Notes: generated from the letters alone by a model not told the origin. A stretch of DNA of 64,000 nucleotides from Rheum nobile (GCA_027886185.1 WOAB01000040.1:6076001-6140000); one strand, 5' to 3'. Shown: positions 10,989 to 24,900, counted from the stretch's first letter. Program-made: numbers and translations.

Positions 10989-11614
10989 CAAGACGGACGC
11001 CGAATTTTAGTTCAGTGAGGGTGAAAATAAACTAGTATTATAATATATATAAAATATAAAATATTAAATATTATAATAGTTATTTTATTATAGTAACATT
11101 TTTCGAGGTGTCGTATTCTAAAATCTCACAATACTATCTTCAATTTCAATAGATAGCTATACATCTTTTTCAATATACGTTTTAATTTCTTACACTAATA
11201 ATTTGATTAGAGCGTCCTAATAAGCACAAAATATAGACAATTAAGATGAATAAGAACTAAATTATAATGGTAAAAAACTTTTTAAGTAAGTTATTTGTAA
11301 TGCATTATAAATTATATAAAGTATTTGAAACTAGTTAAAAAAATATATATTAAAGGCATGTTTTATTTTAAACAATTTTTTTATTACTAATCTTTATAAG
11401 TCATAATCCATAATTCAAGTAATTATTATGTATTTTTTTATTACCTTTTGAGTGAAATAATCTGCCCAATAACAAACCTACCTACGTATTTCATTTTTTT
11501 TAATTCTTAATATATTAGATTTTTCTTAAATTTTTTATTTTTATATTTTTTATATATTCAATGGGGCCTAGTGGGAGCAACAGCCCCCCTAGACCCCATG
11601 TGTGTTCGTCCGTG
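10989..11614. mobile_element. hAT-like MITE, 626 bp, with 8 bp target-site duplication
   Basis: CTTTGTAC occurs at 10981-10988 and again at 11615-11622, directly flanking this segment. An 8 bp duplication is the hAT signature. The ends are imperfect inverted repeats (left CAAGACGGACGCC, right reverse complement CACGGACGAACAC). The right subterminal region has the C-rich text AGCCCCCCTAGACCCC, common near hAT ends. There is no coding capacity; the interior is very AT-rich. Confidence 0.75.
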
Positions 11615-11622
11615 CTTTGTAC

Positions 11623-12132
11623 ACTGGCATTTTGACTTTTTGCTCATGTTTACCTAAAAACACTTGATCATCTAGTACATCTGTACTTCTTCTTCCGGTG
11701 ATGTAATATATTTAACCTTTAAAATTCAAATAAAAGCCTACTTCTTTTGTTAAGTAATATATGTCATTTTAGTTTTTAATATAAATATTAAAAAATGTAT
11801 TAATTAAGTAAAAAAATTATTTTTTTTTCTAAAATTTATAATTTAATAAATAAACACTTCATTTCTAACCAATAAATAAAGAGAATTTACATAGAAAGTA
11901 TCAATATGTTCAATTTCCAACAACATACCTTGTAACTCACCAATAGATCATTACCTAATATTCAAAAATAACATATATTTTTTAGCAACAATAAAAGGTT
12001 AAAATGAAACTTATTTCTCAACGGAGTGAGTACTATATATATATATATTACCTACAAACACCTAGCCTAAGTAGTAATTAAGTACTAATCAATAATTAAT
12101 CTTTCTACCAAAACAAAAGTACTAATAAATAT
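11623..12132. other. AT-rich DNA without recognisable gene
   Basis: About 500 bp of AT-rich sequence. Open frames are short and none resembles a known protein. No repeat structure beyond simple A/T runs was seen. Confidence 0.6.
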
Positions 12133-12454
12133 GGATCATCTAAATACACAACTCTAATTTTACTAAATATACGATAGGTAGGCACGTATACACTACATGC
12201 CCGTGTACTTTGGGCACGTATGCCCATTACGCGTCCGTGCCTCTGTCGGGTATCCGGTAGAGGAAAAAAAATTAAGCACATACACGGGATGTGCGCCTAT
12301 GCCTACCTCTAAACAAACATATTGTAGCAAAGTTACTGTATCACGAGCACGAGATCCGTATTTGTGCTACATTAACTTTTTTGGTGTTCCTTATCTTTTT
12401 TTTTTGGTTCCCTTACTTTTTTTTTGTTCCCTTACATTTTTTTAATGGATGGTT

Positions 12455-12850
12455 CCCTAGCTTGATTATACTAGTATTTCGATTATACTAAGTATAATGG
12501 TAATCATAATTTCATTATCGTATTATTCGAAAATCGGTTATACTAAGTATAATGTAATCCTAAATTCATTATCGTATTATTCGAATAACAATTATACTAA
12601 GTACAATGCAATAATAAATTCATTATCATAAATATCAGTCATACTAAGTGTAATGTAATTATAACTTTATCGTATTTATTTGAATATCAGTTATACTAGG
12701 AGTAATGCAATCCTAAATTCATTATCATATTATTCGAATAACAGTTATACGTACTAAGTACAATGTAATCATAATTTCATTATCGTATTACTCGAATATC
12801 GATTATAATAAATGTAATGCAATCCTAACTTCATGATCGTATTATTTGAA
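12455..12850 (+). repeat. Left minisatellite arm of the foldback element
   Basis: About six units of ~60 bp have the form TTATACTAAGTATAATG, TAATCCTAAATTCATTATCG, TATTATTCGAATA. The same unit occurs in reverse complement in the right arm. Confidence 0.8.
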
Positions 12851-13425
12851 TATTGATTATACCTATAATGGTTGTAACCCATACGACGTCCATTCCCTGT
12901 TTTATCTTGTTTTGAAGTCCCCAAGACCTTAAATGTCATACTCTAGAAACCCTAGGGTAAGTAGGGTTTGGGATTTAGGGATATCAAAATCCTATGATTT
13001 TTATACCCTATAATTCTTGTAACCCATAGGGAGTCCATACCCAGTTTTCGATGCTCCAAGGACACTAAATCTCATACCTTAGAAACCCTAGGGTATGGCT
13101 GGTTTGGATTTTAGGGTTATAGAGACCCTATAATTTTCATACCTTATAATTCTTGTAACCTATAGGGAGTCCATACCCTGTTTCATATTGTTTTTTAGTA
13201 TAAGAGTACCCTAAATCTCATACCCTAGAAACACTAAGGTATGCAGGATTTGGGATTTAGGGTTATGAAAACCCTATGATTTTTATACGTTGCAATGCTT
13301 GTAACCCATAGAACATACATGCCATGTTTTGTCTTGTTTCAAAGTCTTCAAGGAGACTAAATCTCATTCACTAGAAACCCTAGGGTAAGGTTTGGGATTT
13401 AAGGTTACCAAAATCCGATGAATTT
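12851..13425 (+). repeat. Four ~145 bp repeats with telo-box-like text (foldback core)
   Basis: Four units start near 12851, 13005, 13130 and 13285. They share TTGTAACCCATAG, AGTCCATACCC, AAATCTCATAC, GAAACCCTAGGGTA and GGGATTTAGGGTTA. The AAACCCTA and TTTAGGG cores equal the plant telomere unit, but they are embedded in longer sequence rather than tandem, so this is not interstitial telomere. Confidence 0.75.
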
Positions 13426-13915
13426 AATAATGTTTGTATAAACGATATTCAAATAATAAGATAATGACATCATGATTACATTCTTTGGTATAACCGATGT
13501 TCGAATAATACGATAATGAAGTTCGGATTACATGACACTTACTATAACTGATATTTTAATAATACGATAATAAAGTTATGATTACATTACACTTAGTATA
13601 ATAAATTTAGGATTACATTAGACTTAGTATAACCGGAATAACACCATAATGAAGTTATGATTACGTTGTACTTAGTATAACCAATATTCGAGTAATACGA
13701 TAATGAAGTTATGATTAAATTGTACATAGTATAATCGTTATTCGAATAATACAATAATGATTTTATGATTGCATTACACTTAGTATAACCGTTATTCGAA
13801 TAATACAATAATGAATTAGGATTACATTACACTTAGTATAACAAATATTCAAATAATACGATAATAAAGTTATGATTACAACTAGTATAATCGAAATACT
13901 AGTATAATCAAGTCA
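13426..13915 (-). repeat. Right minisatellite arm of the foldback element (inverted)
   Basis: About seven ~60 bp units (ACTTAGTATAACCGATATTC, AATAATACGATAATGAAG, TTATGATTACATT) are the reverse complement of the left arm. Confidence 0.8.
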
Positions 13916-14210
13916 AGGAACCACCCCTAAAAGAAAAGTTAGGGAACAAAAAAAAAGTTAGGGAACCAAAAAAAAGTGAAAGAACAAAAGTAAAATTACT
14001 ATAGAACGAGCACGGATCCCGTGTCACATTTTTTCTAAAGGTAGGAACGGGATGCGTGCCCGTGCCTAATTTTTTTCCCTATACGGGATACCCGACGGAG
14101 ACACAAGCACATAATGAACCTACGTGCCCAGGCGGCATGGGCACGTAGTACATATACATACCTACCCATTGTATATTTAATAAAATTAGAGTTATATATT
14201 TAGGGACACC

Positions 14211-14408
14211 CTATAAATAACACATATTTATTTAATATTTGTTTTCCTAATGTAATCTATGCCCTTAAATTTGAATTTGGTAACTGTACTTAGTCATACA
14301 ATGTATCTATTTCCGGGAAATAGACAGAATACATCAAACTGGCTAGGAGAGTTGATAAAAGGATGAAATGTATATGATTTTTTTTTGGTCCAAAGAAATA
14401 TATATATT
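14211..14408. other. AT-rich spacer, nothing recognised
   Basis: No gene or repeat seen between the foldback element and element D. The stretch ends in a TATATATAT run that may be the insertion target of D. Confidence 0.5.
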
Positions 14409-14574
14409 GGCTAGGGCACTCTAGTGAGAACGCCTCCCATACAAGAATTGACAAGTGCCACAGTCAGTCATAACGTTATCACTTTTTTATATGTTTATTT
14501 TTTATTTGAATTTTTTTGAACATTTTTTATTTTTTATTTTTTTTGACCTAATTTTCCTAAATGCACTTCAATTA

Positions 14575-15006
14575 TAAGCAAATGCAAATGTAGTTATATA
14601 CAAATGCACATCCTACAAAATGCAAATGCACATCGTGTTATAACCAAATACAAATCACATTATCACGAAATGCACATTACGTTATAATCAAATGCACATC
14701 CTACAAATCTAAATGCACATAGTGTTCTAACCAAATGTACATCACGCTATAACCAAATGCACATCACGTTATCACAAAATGCACATTCACGTTATAACCA
14801 AATGCACTTTCACGTTATAACCAAATGCACATTCACGTTATAACCAAATGTATATTCACGTCATAACCAAATGCACATAATGATGTTCTCCATATGCACA
14901 TTCACGTTATTACCAAATGCACATTCACGTTATAACCAAATGCACATAATGGTGTTCGGCAAATACACATTCATAATATAACCAAATCCACATTCACGTT
15001 ATAACC
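14575..15006 (+). repeat. Minisatellite AAATGCACATTCACGTTATAACC, left part
   Basis: About sixteen units of ~23 bp with variants (CACATCACGTTATCAC, CACATAATGATGTTCTCC). The array breaks off at 15006 exactly where LTR A begins and resumes in the same orientation at 41387. Confidence 0.9.
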
Positions 15007-15947
15007 TGATGCGTTTCCACCTAAGGATCTTACTTCTGGTTCAAGGAAAGTCGTCCTCCAAGGCTTCGTGTTGTTCAAGACTCGGATCGCCTTCAAGAGT
15101 GGTTCTTTTTGTGGATTTTAGGGTTTATGTTTGCAAGGAAATAAAAGGGATAATCTACTTGGATCTATTGGATATGACGCACCTAGTTTTCACAACCGTT
15201 TTGGATATGACTCACCAAAACCGAGTAGATTGAAATGGATATGACTCACCAAGACAAAACACTCAAGAAAGTGAACTTCTCAGTTCAATCAATAAAACTT
15301 GAAGTTCTGTATATTCGATAACCAAATATTCCTAACAATGAAAACGACAAAACACTTAAATAAACCAAATGTTTTTAAAAACCCTATTGTTCTAGACACC
15401 TATTCTCCCTCCTTAGAGATCCGTTGGGCTTGAAATTTGGACACAAGCTATATACGTCCATGGAATCCAAAATATCCAAAAGGCAAACCAAACGCACTAG
15501 GGATAACGATTTGTTCCTCTAGACAAGTATGACATTGCACACTGTGGCCGCTGGCGTCGCGGCTAGGCCTTCTGGGCTGGACTTCTCCGAGCCAACTCCA
15601 CTTTGCCTTGGAAAAACTTGACTCTATGGAATCCTTGGGAACCCTAATTAATATTGGCTAAGTGTTTCTCGAGCTAAGTCGTGTTGATCAAAGATATGAC
15701 CGTGGCCCCTCAACGATGGTCGTGCTGGCGCCGCTGCTATAGAGTCCCTTGTGTCTTCACCGAGCATCCTACATCCAAATGGCTTCATACTTTTTAGGGG
15801 CGACGGTGGAGTCATTGGATGTTGTTGGTGCGACGGTCTTGAAAACCCTAGTTTGAGGCGCGATGGTGGCGTCATTGGCAGCGTTGTCTCTCGTCTAGGC
15901 TTGGCTTGGCTTGACTCTTGGCATGGTCTTGCATCTTGATAGGATTC
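15007..15947 (-). repeat. LTR A, left copy (proximal part, before the B insertion)
   Basis: This is homologous to 39093-41386 without the solo LTR: it shares TGATGCGTTTCC, GGATATGACTCACC, ACCGAGTAGATT, CCGTGGCCCCTCAA and GAGTCCCTTGTGTCTTCA. It runs into GATTC (15943-15947), the target site of B. The last ~250 bp (from 15694) became part of the amplified unit. Confidence 0.9.
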
Positions 15948-18900
15948 TGTAGGATCGTGATTGTTAGATTAAGAACAAGGGAACTAGAAATACAGATTAC
16001 AGTTCCCTTCACAGCGGAAATAAACAATCAAATATAAATGAACAAGTTCCTTATAGTGGAAACCTTCGATTGTCAACTAGCAATCTAGGATAAAAACCAC
16101 TACCTTTCTTTCGAAAGGATTTCAAGGTCTACTTCTTGATTTCTTATCACTTCAGTTACAGATTACTCTAGGAACAAACACACAGTTTCTTTGTCTTACA
16201 CACAGTTAGACAATCCTAGATAAACTTAACAGAAAGTATAATTAATCCAAGAAGCAATCCTAAGCACTAAGGAACTAACTCACTTACAGTCACAGGAACT
16301 AGCACACAGCTCTCAGATTCCTTGATTGGTTCCTCTTGATCTTGGTTTTGGTTGATGATCTGTTTGAGGGCTCACACTATGATGTTTGCTATGAAGTGTG
16401 ATTCTTGTTGTAGTGCTTGAAGATAACAACGGAGCTTATCTTCCTTATATAGTGGATCCTCGAGGTTGGATCTTCTCTTGGTTCCCACAGAGCAAGATAT
16501 GACCGTGGCCCCTAAACGATGGTCGTGCTGGCGCCGCTGCTATAGAGTCCCTTGTGTCTTCACCGAGCATCCTACATCCAAATGGCTTCATACTTTTTAG
16601 GGGCGACGGTGGAGTCATTGGATGTTTTTGGTGCGACGGTCTTGAAAACCCTAGTTTGAGGCGCGTTGGTGGCGTCATTGGCAGCGTTGTCTCTCGTCTA
16701 GGCTTGGGTTGACTCTTGGCGTGGTCTTGCAACTTGATAGGATTCTATAGGATCGTGATTGTTAGATTAAGAACAAGGGAACTGAAAATACAGATTACAG
16801 TTCCCTTCGCAGCGGAAATAAACTATCAAATATAAATGAACAAGTTACTTATAGTGGAAACCTTCGATTGCCAACTAGCAATCTAGGATAAAAACCACTA
16901 CCTTTCTTTCGAAAGGATTCCAAGGTCTACTTCTTGATTTCTTATCACTTCGGTTAAAGATTACTCTAGGAACAAACACACAATTTCTTTGTCTTACACA
17001 CAGTTAGACAATCCTAGATAAACTTAACAGAAAGTATAATTAATCCAAGAAGCAGTCCTAAGCACTAAGGAACTAACTCACTTACAGTTACAGGAACTAG
17101 CACACAGCTCTTAGATTCCTTGATTGGTTCCTCTTGATCTTGGTTTTGGTTGACGATCTGTTTGAGGGCTCACACTATGATGTTTGCTATGAAGTGTGAT
17201 TCTTGTTGTAGTGCTTGAAGATAACAACGGAGCTTATCTTCCTTATATAGTGGATCCTCGAGATTGGATCTTCTCTTGGTTCCCACAGAGCAAGATATGA
17301 CCGTGGCCCCTAAACGATGGTCGTGCTGGCGCCGCTGCTATAGAGTCCCTTGTGTCTTCACCGAGCATCCTACATCCAAATGGCTTCATACTTTTTAGGG
17401 GCGACGGTGGAGTCATTGGATGTTTTTGGTGCGACGGTCTTGAAAACCCTAGTTTGAGGCGCGATGGTGGCGTCATTGGCAGCGTTGTCTCTCGTCTAGG
17501 CTTGGCTTGACTCTTGGCGTGGTTTTGCAACTTGATAGGATTCTATAGGATCGTGATTGTTAGATTAAGAACAAGGGAACTGAAAATACAGATTACAGTT
17601 CCCTTTGCAGCGGAAATAAACTATCAAATATAAATGAACAAGTTCCTTATAGTGGAAACCTTCGATTGCCAACTAGAAATCTAGGATAAAAACCACTACC
17701 TTTCTTTCGAAAGGATTCCAAGGTCTACTTCTTGATTTCTTATCACTTCGGTTACAGATTACTCTAGGAACAAACACACAATTTCTTTGTCTTACACACA
17801 GTTAGACAATCCTAGATAAACTTAACAGAAAGTATAATTAATCCAAGAAGCAGTCCTAAGCACTAAGGAACTAACTCATTTACAGTCACAGGAACTAGCA
17901 CACAGCTCTTAGATTCCTTGACTGGTTCCTCTTGATCTTGGTTTTGGTTGATGATCTGTTTGAGGGCTCACACTATGATGTTTGCTATGAAGTGTGATTC
18001 TTGTTGTAGTGCTTGAAGATAACAACGAAGCTTATCTTCCTTATATAGTGGATCCTCGAGGTTGGATCTTCTCTTGGTTCCCACAGAGCAAGATATGACC
18101 GTGGCCCCTAAATGATGGTCGTGCTGGAGCCGCTGCTATAGAGTCCCTTGTGTCTTCACCGAGCATCCTACATCCAAATGGCTTCATACTTTTTAGGGGC
18201 GACGGTGGAGTCATTGGATGTTGTTGGTGCGACGGTCTTGAAAACCCTAGTTTGAGGCGCGACGGTGGCGTCATTGGCAGCGTTGTCTCTCGTCTAGGCT
18301 TGGCTTGACTCTTGGCGTGGTATTATAGCTTGATAGGATTCTGTAGGATCGTGATTGTTAGATTAAGAACAAGGGAACTGAATATACAGATTACAGTTCC
18401 CTTCGCAGCGGAAATAAACAATCAAATATAAATGAACAAGTTCCTTATAGTGGAAACCTTCGATTGCCAACTAGCAATCTAGGATAAAAACCACTACCTT
18501 TCTTTCGAAAGGATTTCAAGGTCTACTTCTTGATTTCTTATCACTTCGGTTATAGATTACTCTAGGAACAAACACACAATTTCTTTGTCTTACACACAGT
18601 TAGACAATCCTAGATAAACTTAACAGAAAGTATAATTAATCCAAGAAGCAGTCCTAAGCACTAAGGAACTAACTCACTTACAGTCACAGGAACTAGCACA
18701 CAGCTCTTAGATTCCTTGATTGGTTCCTCTTGATCTTGGTTTTGGTTGACGATCTGTTTGAGGGCTCACACTATGATGTTTGCTATGAAGTGTGATTCTT
18801 GTTGTAGTGCTTGAAGATAACAACGGAGCTTATCTTCCTTATATAGTGGATCCTCGAGGTTGGATCTTCTCTTGGTTCCCACAGAGCAAGTTATGACCGT

Positions 18901-21900
18901 GGCCCCTAAACGATGGTCGTGCTGGCGCCGCTGCTATAGAGTCCCTTGTGTCTTCACCGAGCATCCTACATCCAAATGGCTTCATACTTTTTAGGGGCGA
19001 CGGTGGAGTCATTGGATGTTTTTGGTGCGACGGTCTTGAAAACCCTAGTTTGAGGCGCGATGGTGGCGTCATTAGCAGCGTTGTCTCTCGTCTAGGCTTG
19101 GCTTGACTCTTGGCGTGGTCTTGCAACTTGATAGGATTCTATAGGATCATGATTGTTAGATTAAGAACAAGGGAACTGAAAATACAGATTACAGTTACCT
19201 TCGCAGCGGAAATAAACTATCAAATATAAATGAACAAGTTCCTTATAGTGGAAATCTTCGATTGCCAACTAGCAATCTAGGATAAAAACCACTACCTTTC
19301 TTTTGAAAGGATTCCAAGGTCTACTTCTTGATTTCTTATCACTTCGGTTACAGATTACTCTAGGAACAAACACACAATTTCTTTGTCTTACACACAAATA
19401 GACAATCCTAGATAAACTTAACAGAAAGTATAATTAATCCAAGAAGCAGTCTTAAGCACTAAGGAACTAACTCACTTACAGTCACAAGAACTAGCACACA
19501 ACTCTTAGATTCCTTGACTGGTTCCTCTTGATCTTGGTTTTGGTTGATGATCTGTTTGAGGGCTCACACTATGATGTTTGCTATGAAGTGTGATTCTTGT
19601 TGTAGTGCTTGAAGATAACAACGAAGCTTATCTTCCTTATATAGTGGATCCTCGAGGTTGGATCTTCTCTTGGTTCCCACAGAGCAAGATATGACCGTGG
19701 CCCCTAAACGATGGTCGTGCTGGAGCCGCTGCTATAGAGTCCCTTGTGTCTTCACCGAGCATCCTACATCCAAATGGCTTCATACTTTTTAGGGGCGACG
19801 GTGGAGTCATTGGATGTTGTTGGTGCGACGGTCTTGAAAACCCTAGTTTGAGGCGCGACGGTGGCGTCATTGGCAGCGTTGTCTCTCGTCTAGGCTTGGC
19901 TTGACTCTTGGCGTGGTATTATAGCTTGATAGGATTCTGTAGGATCGTGATTGTTAGATTAAGAACAAGGGAACTGAAAATACAGATTACAGTTCCCTTC
20001 GCAGCGGAAATATACAATCAAATATAAATGAACAAGTTCCTTATAGTGGAAACCTTCGATTGCCAACTAGCAATCTAGGATAAAAACCACTACCTTTCTT
20101 TCGAAAGGATTCCAAGGTCTACTTCTTGATTTCTTATCACTTCGGTTACAGATTACTCTAGGAACAAACACACAATTTCTTTGTCTTACACACAGTTAGA
20201 CAATCCTAGATAAACTTAACAGAAAGTATAATTAATCCAAGAAGCAGTCCTAAGCACTAAGGAACTAACTCACTTACAGTCACAGGAACTAGCACACAGC
20301 TCTCAGATTCCTTGACTGGTTCCTCTTGATCTTGGTTTTGGTTGACGATCTGTTTAAGGGCTCACACTATGATGTTTGCTATGAAGTGTGATTCTTGTTG
20401 TAGTGCTTGAAGATAACAACGAAGCTTATCTTCCTTATATAGTGGATCCTCGAGGTTGGATCTTCTCTTGGTTCCCACAGAGCAAGATATGACCGTGGCC
20501 CCTAAATGATGGTCGTGCTGGAGCCGCTGCTATAGAGTCCCTTGTCTCTTCACCGAGCATCCTACATCCAAATGGCTTCATACTTTTTAGGGGCGACGGT
20601 GGAGTCATTGGATGTTGTTGGTGCGACGGTCTTGAAAACCCTAGTTTGAGGCGCGATGGTGGCGTCATTGGCAGCGTTGTCTCTCGTCTAGGCTTGGCTT
20701 GACTCTTGGCGTGGTATTATAGCTTGATAGGATTCTGTAGGATCGTGATTGTTAGATTAAGAACAAGGGAACTGAATATACAGATTACAGTTCCCTTCGC
20801 AGCGGAAATAAACAATCAAATATAAATGAACAAGTTCCTTATAGTGGAAACCTTCGATTGCCAACTAGCAATCTAGGATAAAAACCACTACCTTTCTTTC
20901 GAAAGGATTTCAAGGTCTACTTCTTGATTTCTTATCACTTCGGTTATAGATTACTCTAGGAACAAACACACAATTTCTTTGTCTTACACACAGTTAGACA
21001 ATCCTAGATAAACTTAACAGAAAGTATAATTAATCCAAGAAGCAGTCCTAAGCACTAAGGAACTAACTCACTTACAGTCACAGGAACTAGCACACAGCTC
21101 TTAGATTCCTTGATTGGTTCCTCTTGATCTTGGTTTTGGTTGACGATCTGTTTGAGGGCTCACACTATGATGTTTGCTATGAAGTGTGATTCTTGTTGTA
21201 CTGCTTGAAGATAACAACGGAGCTTATCTTCCTTATATAGTGGATCCTCGAGGTTGGATCTTCTCTTGGTTCCCACAGAGCAAGATATGACCGTGGCCCC
21301 TAAACGATGGTCGTGCTGGCGCCGCTGCTATAGAGTCCCTTGTGTCTTCACCGAGCATCCTACATCCAAATGGCTTCATACTTTTTAGGGGCGACGGTGG
21401 AGTCATTGGATGTTTTTGGTGCGACGGTCTTGAAAACCCTAGTTTGAGGCGCGATGGTGGCGTCATTGGCAGCGTTGTCTCTCGTCTAGGCTTGGCTTGA
21501 CTCTTGGCGTGGTCTTGCAACTTGATAGGATTCTATAGGATCGTGATTGTTAGATTAAGAACAAGGGAACTGAAAATACAGATTACAGTTCCCTTCGCAG
21601 CGGAAATAAACTATCAAATATAAATGAACAAGTTCCTTATAGTGGAAACCTTCGATTGCCAACTAGCAATCTAGGATAAAAACCACTACCTTTCTTTTGA
21701 AAGGATTCCAAGGTCTACTTCTTGATTTCTTATCACTTCGGTTACAGATTACTCTAGGAACAAACACACAATTTCTTTGTCTTACACACAGTTAGACAAT
21801 CCTAGATAAACTTAACAGAAAGTATAATTAATCCAAGAAGCAGTCCTAAGCACTAAGGAACTAACTCACTTACAGTCACAGGAACTAGCACACAACTCTT

Positions 21901-24900
21901 AGATTCCTTGACTGGTTCCTCTTGATCTTGGTTTTGGTTGATGATCTGTTTGAGGGCTCACACTATGATGTTTGCTATGAAGTGTGATTCTTGTTGTAGT
22001 GCTTGAAGATAACAACGAAGCTTATCTTCCTTATATAGTGGATCCTCGAGGTTGGATCTTCTCTTGGTTCCCACAGAGCAAGATATGACCGTGGCCCCTA
22101 AACGATGGTCGTGCTGGAGCCGCTGCTATAGAGTCCCTTGTGTCTTCACCGAGCATCCTACATCCAAATGGCTTCATACTTTTTAGGGGCGACGGTGGAG
22201 TCATTGGATGTTGTTGGTGCGACGGTCTTGAAAACCCTAGTTTGAGGCGCGACGGTGGCGTCATTGGCAGCGTTGTCTCTCGTCTAGGCTTGGCTTGACT
22301 CTTGGCGTGGTATTATAGCTTGATAGGATTCTGTAGGATCGTGATTGTTAGATTAAGAACAAGGGAACTGAAAATACAGATTACAGTTCCCTTCGCAGCG
22401 GAAATAAACTATCAAATATAAATGAACAAGTTCCTTATAGTGGAAACCTTCGATTGCCAACTAGCAATCTAGGATAAAAACCACTACCTTTCTTTTGAAA
22501 GGATTCCAAGGTCTACTCTTGATTTCTTATCACTTCGGTTACAGATTACTCTAGGAACAAACACACAATTTCTTTGTCTTACACACAGTTAGACAATCCT
22601 AGATAAACTTAACAGAAAGTATAATTAATCCAAGAAGCAGTCCTAAGCACTAAGGAACTAACTCACTTACAGTCACAGGAACTAGCACATAACTCTTAGA
22701 TTCCTTGACTGGTTCCTCTTGATCTTGGTTTTGGTTGATGATCTGTTTGAGGGCTCACACTATGATGTTTGCTATGAAGTGTGATTCTTGTTGTAGTGCT
22801 TGAAGATAACAACGAAGCTTATCTTCCTTATATAGTGGATCCTCGAGGTTGGATCTTCTCTTGGTTCCCATAGAGCAAGATATGACCGTGGCCCCTAAAC
22901 GATGTTCGTGCTGGAGCCGCTGCTATAGAGTCCCTTGTGTCTTCACCGAGCATCCTACATCCAAATGGCTTCATACTTTTTAGGGGCGACGGTGGAGTCA
23001 TTGGATGTTGTTGGTGCGACGGTCTTGAAAACCCTAGTTTGAGGCGCGACGGTGGCGTCATTGGCAGCGTTGTCTCTCGTCTAGGCTTGGCTTGACTCTT
23101 GGCGTGGTATTATAGCTTGATAGGATTCTGTAGGATCGTGATTGTTAGATTAAGAACAAGGGAACTGAAAATACAGATTACAGTTCCCTTCGCAGCGGAA
23201 ATATACAATCAAATATAAATGAACAAGTTCCTTATAGTGGAAACCTTCGATTGCCAACTAGCAATCTAGGATAAAAACCACTACCTTTCTTTCGAAAGGA
23301 TTCCAAGGTCTACTTCTTGATTTCTTATCACTTCGGTTACAGATTACTCTAGGAACAAACACACAATTTCTTTGTCTTACACACAGTTAGACAATCCTAG
23401 ATAAACTTAACAGAAAGTATAATTAATCCAAGAAGCAGTCCTAAGCACTAAGGAACTAACTCACTTACAGTCACAGGAACTAGCACACAGCTCTCAGATT
23501 CCTTGACTGGTTCCTCTTGATCTTGGTTTTGGTTGACGATCTGTTTAAGGGCTCACACTATGATGTTTGCTATGAAGTGTGATTGTTGTTGTAGTGCTTG
23601 AAGATAACAACGAAGCTTATCTTCCTTATATAGTGGATCCTTCCTTATATAGTGGATCCTCGAGGTTGGATCTTCTCTTGGTTCCCACAGAGCAAGATAT
23701 GACCGTGGCCCCTCAACGATGGTCGTGCTGGCGTCGCTGCTATAGAGTCCCTTGTGTCTTCACCGAGCATCCTACATCCAAATGGCTTCATACTTTTTAG
23801 GGGCGACGGTGGAGTCATTGGATGTTGTTGGTGCGACGGTCTTAAAAACCCTAGTTTGAGGCGCGATGGTGGCGTCATTGGCAGCGTTGTCTCTCGTCTA
23901 GGCTTGGCTTGACTCTTGGCGTGGTCTTGCAGCTTGATAGGATTCTATAGGATCGTGATTGTTAGATTAAGAACAAGGGAACTGAAAATACAGATTACAG
24001 TTCCCTTCGCAGCGGAAATAAACAATCAAATATAAATGAACAAGTTCCTTATAGTGGAAACCTTCGATTGCCAACTAGCAATCTAGGATAAAAACCACTA
24101 CCTTTCTTTCGAAAGGATTTCAAGGTCTACTTCTTGATTTCTTATCACTTCGGTTACAGATTACTCTAGGAACAAACAAACAATTTCTTTGTTTTACACA
24201 CAGTTAGACAATCCTAGATAAACTTAACAGAAAGTATAATTAATCCAAGAAGCAGTCATAAGCACTAAGGAACTAACTCACTTACAGTCACAGTAACTAG
24301 CACACAGCTCTCAGATTCCTTGACTGGTTCCTCTTGATCTTGGTTTTGGTTGACGATCTATTTGAGGGCTCACACTATGATGTTTGCTATGAAGTGTGAT
24401 TCTTGTTGTAGTGCTTGAAGATAACAACGGAGATTATCTTCCTTATATAGTGGATCCTCGAGGTTGGATCTTCTCTTGGTTCCCACAGAGCAAGATATGA
24501 CCGTGGCCCCTCAACGATGGTCGTGCTGGCGCCGCTGCTATAGAGTCCCTTTTGTCTTCACCGAGCATCCTACATCCAAATGGCTTCATACTTTTTAGGG
24601 GCCACGGTGGAGTCATTGGATGTTGTTGGTGCGACGGTCTTGAAAACCCTAGTTTGAGGCGCGACGGTGGCGTCATTGGCAGCGTTGTCTCTCGTCTAGG
24701 CTTGGCTTGACTCTTGGCATTGTCTTGTAGCTTGATAGGATTCTGTAGGATCGTAATTGTTAGATTAAGAACAAGGGAACTGAAAATACAGATTACAGTT
24801 CCCTTCACCGCGAAAATAAACAATCAAATATAAATGAACAAATTCCTTATAGTGGAAACCTTCGATTGCCAACTAGCAATCTAGGATAAAAACCACTACC

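Larger units (their letters stand above)
12133..14210. mobile_element. Foldback-type element with long imperfect inverted arms
   Basis: The left end (GGATCATCTAAATAC, then AACTCTAATTTTACTAAATA) pairs with the reverse complement of the right end (GGTGTCCCTAAATAT, then AACTCTAATTTTATTAAATA). The symmetry extends inward over a GC-richer block (CACGTA, GTCGGGTATCC at 12246 and GGATACCCGAC at 14087), a T-run block with GTTCCCTTAC, and inverted minisatellite arms. Total length is about 2.1 kb. No protein-coding region is present. The flanks are AT-rich and I could not settle a target duplication, so the superfamily is open (foldback or MULE-like). Confidence 0.75.

Noticed and set aside
12197..12491. 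ORFs in the foldback arm as a membrane protein
   Set aside because: Hydrophobic stretches come from T-runs in the arm, and the inverted arm has matching sequence without a conserved frame.
12850..13425. Interstitial telomeric repeat
   Set aside because: AAACCCTA and TTTAGGG are single cores inside ~145 bp units and are not tandem telomere repeats.
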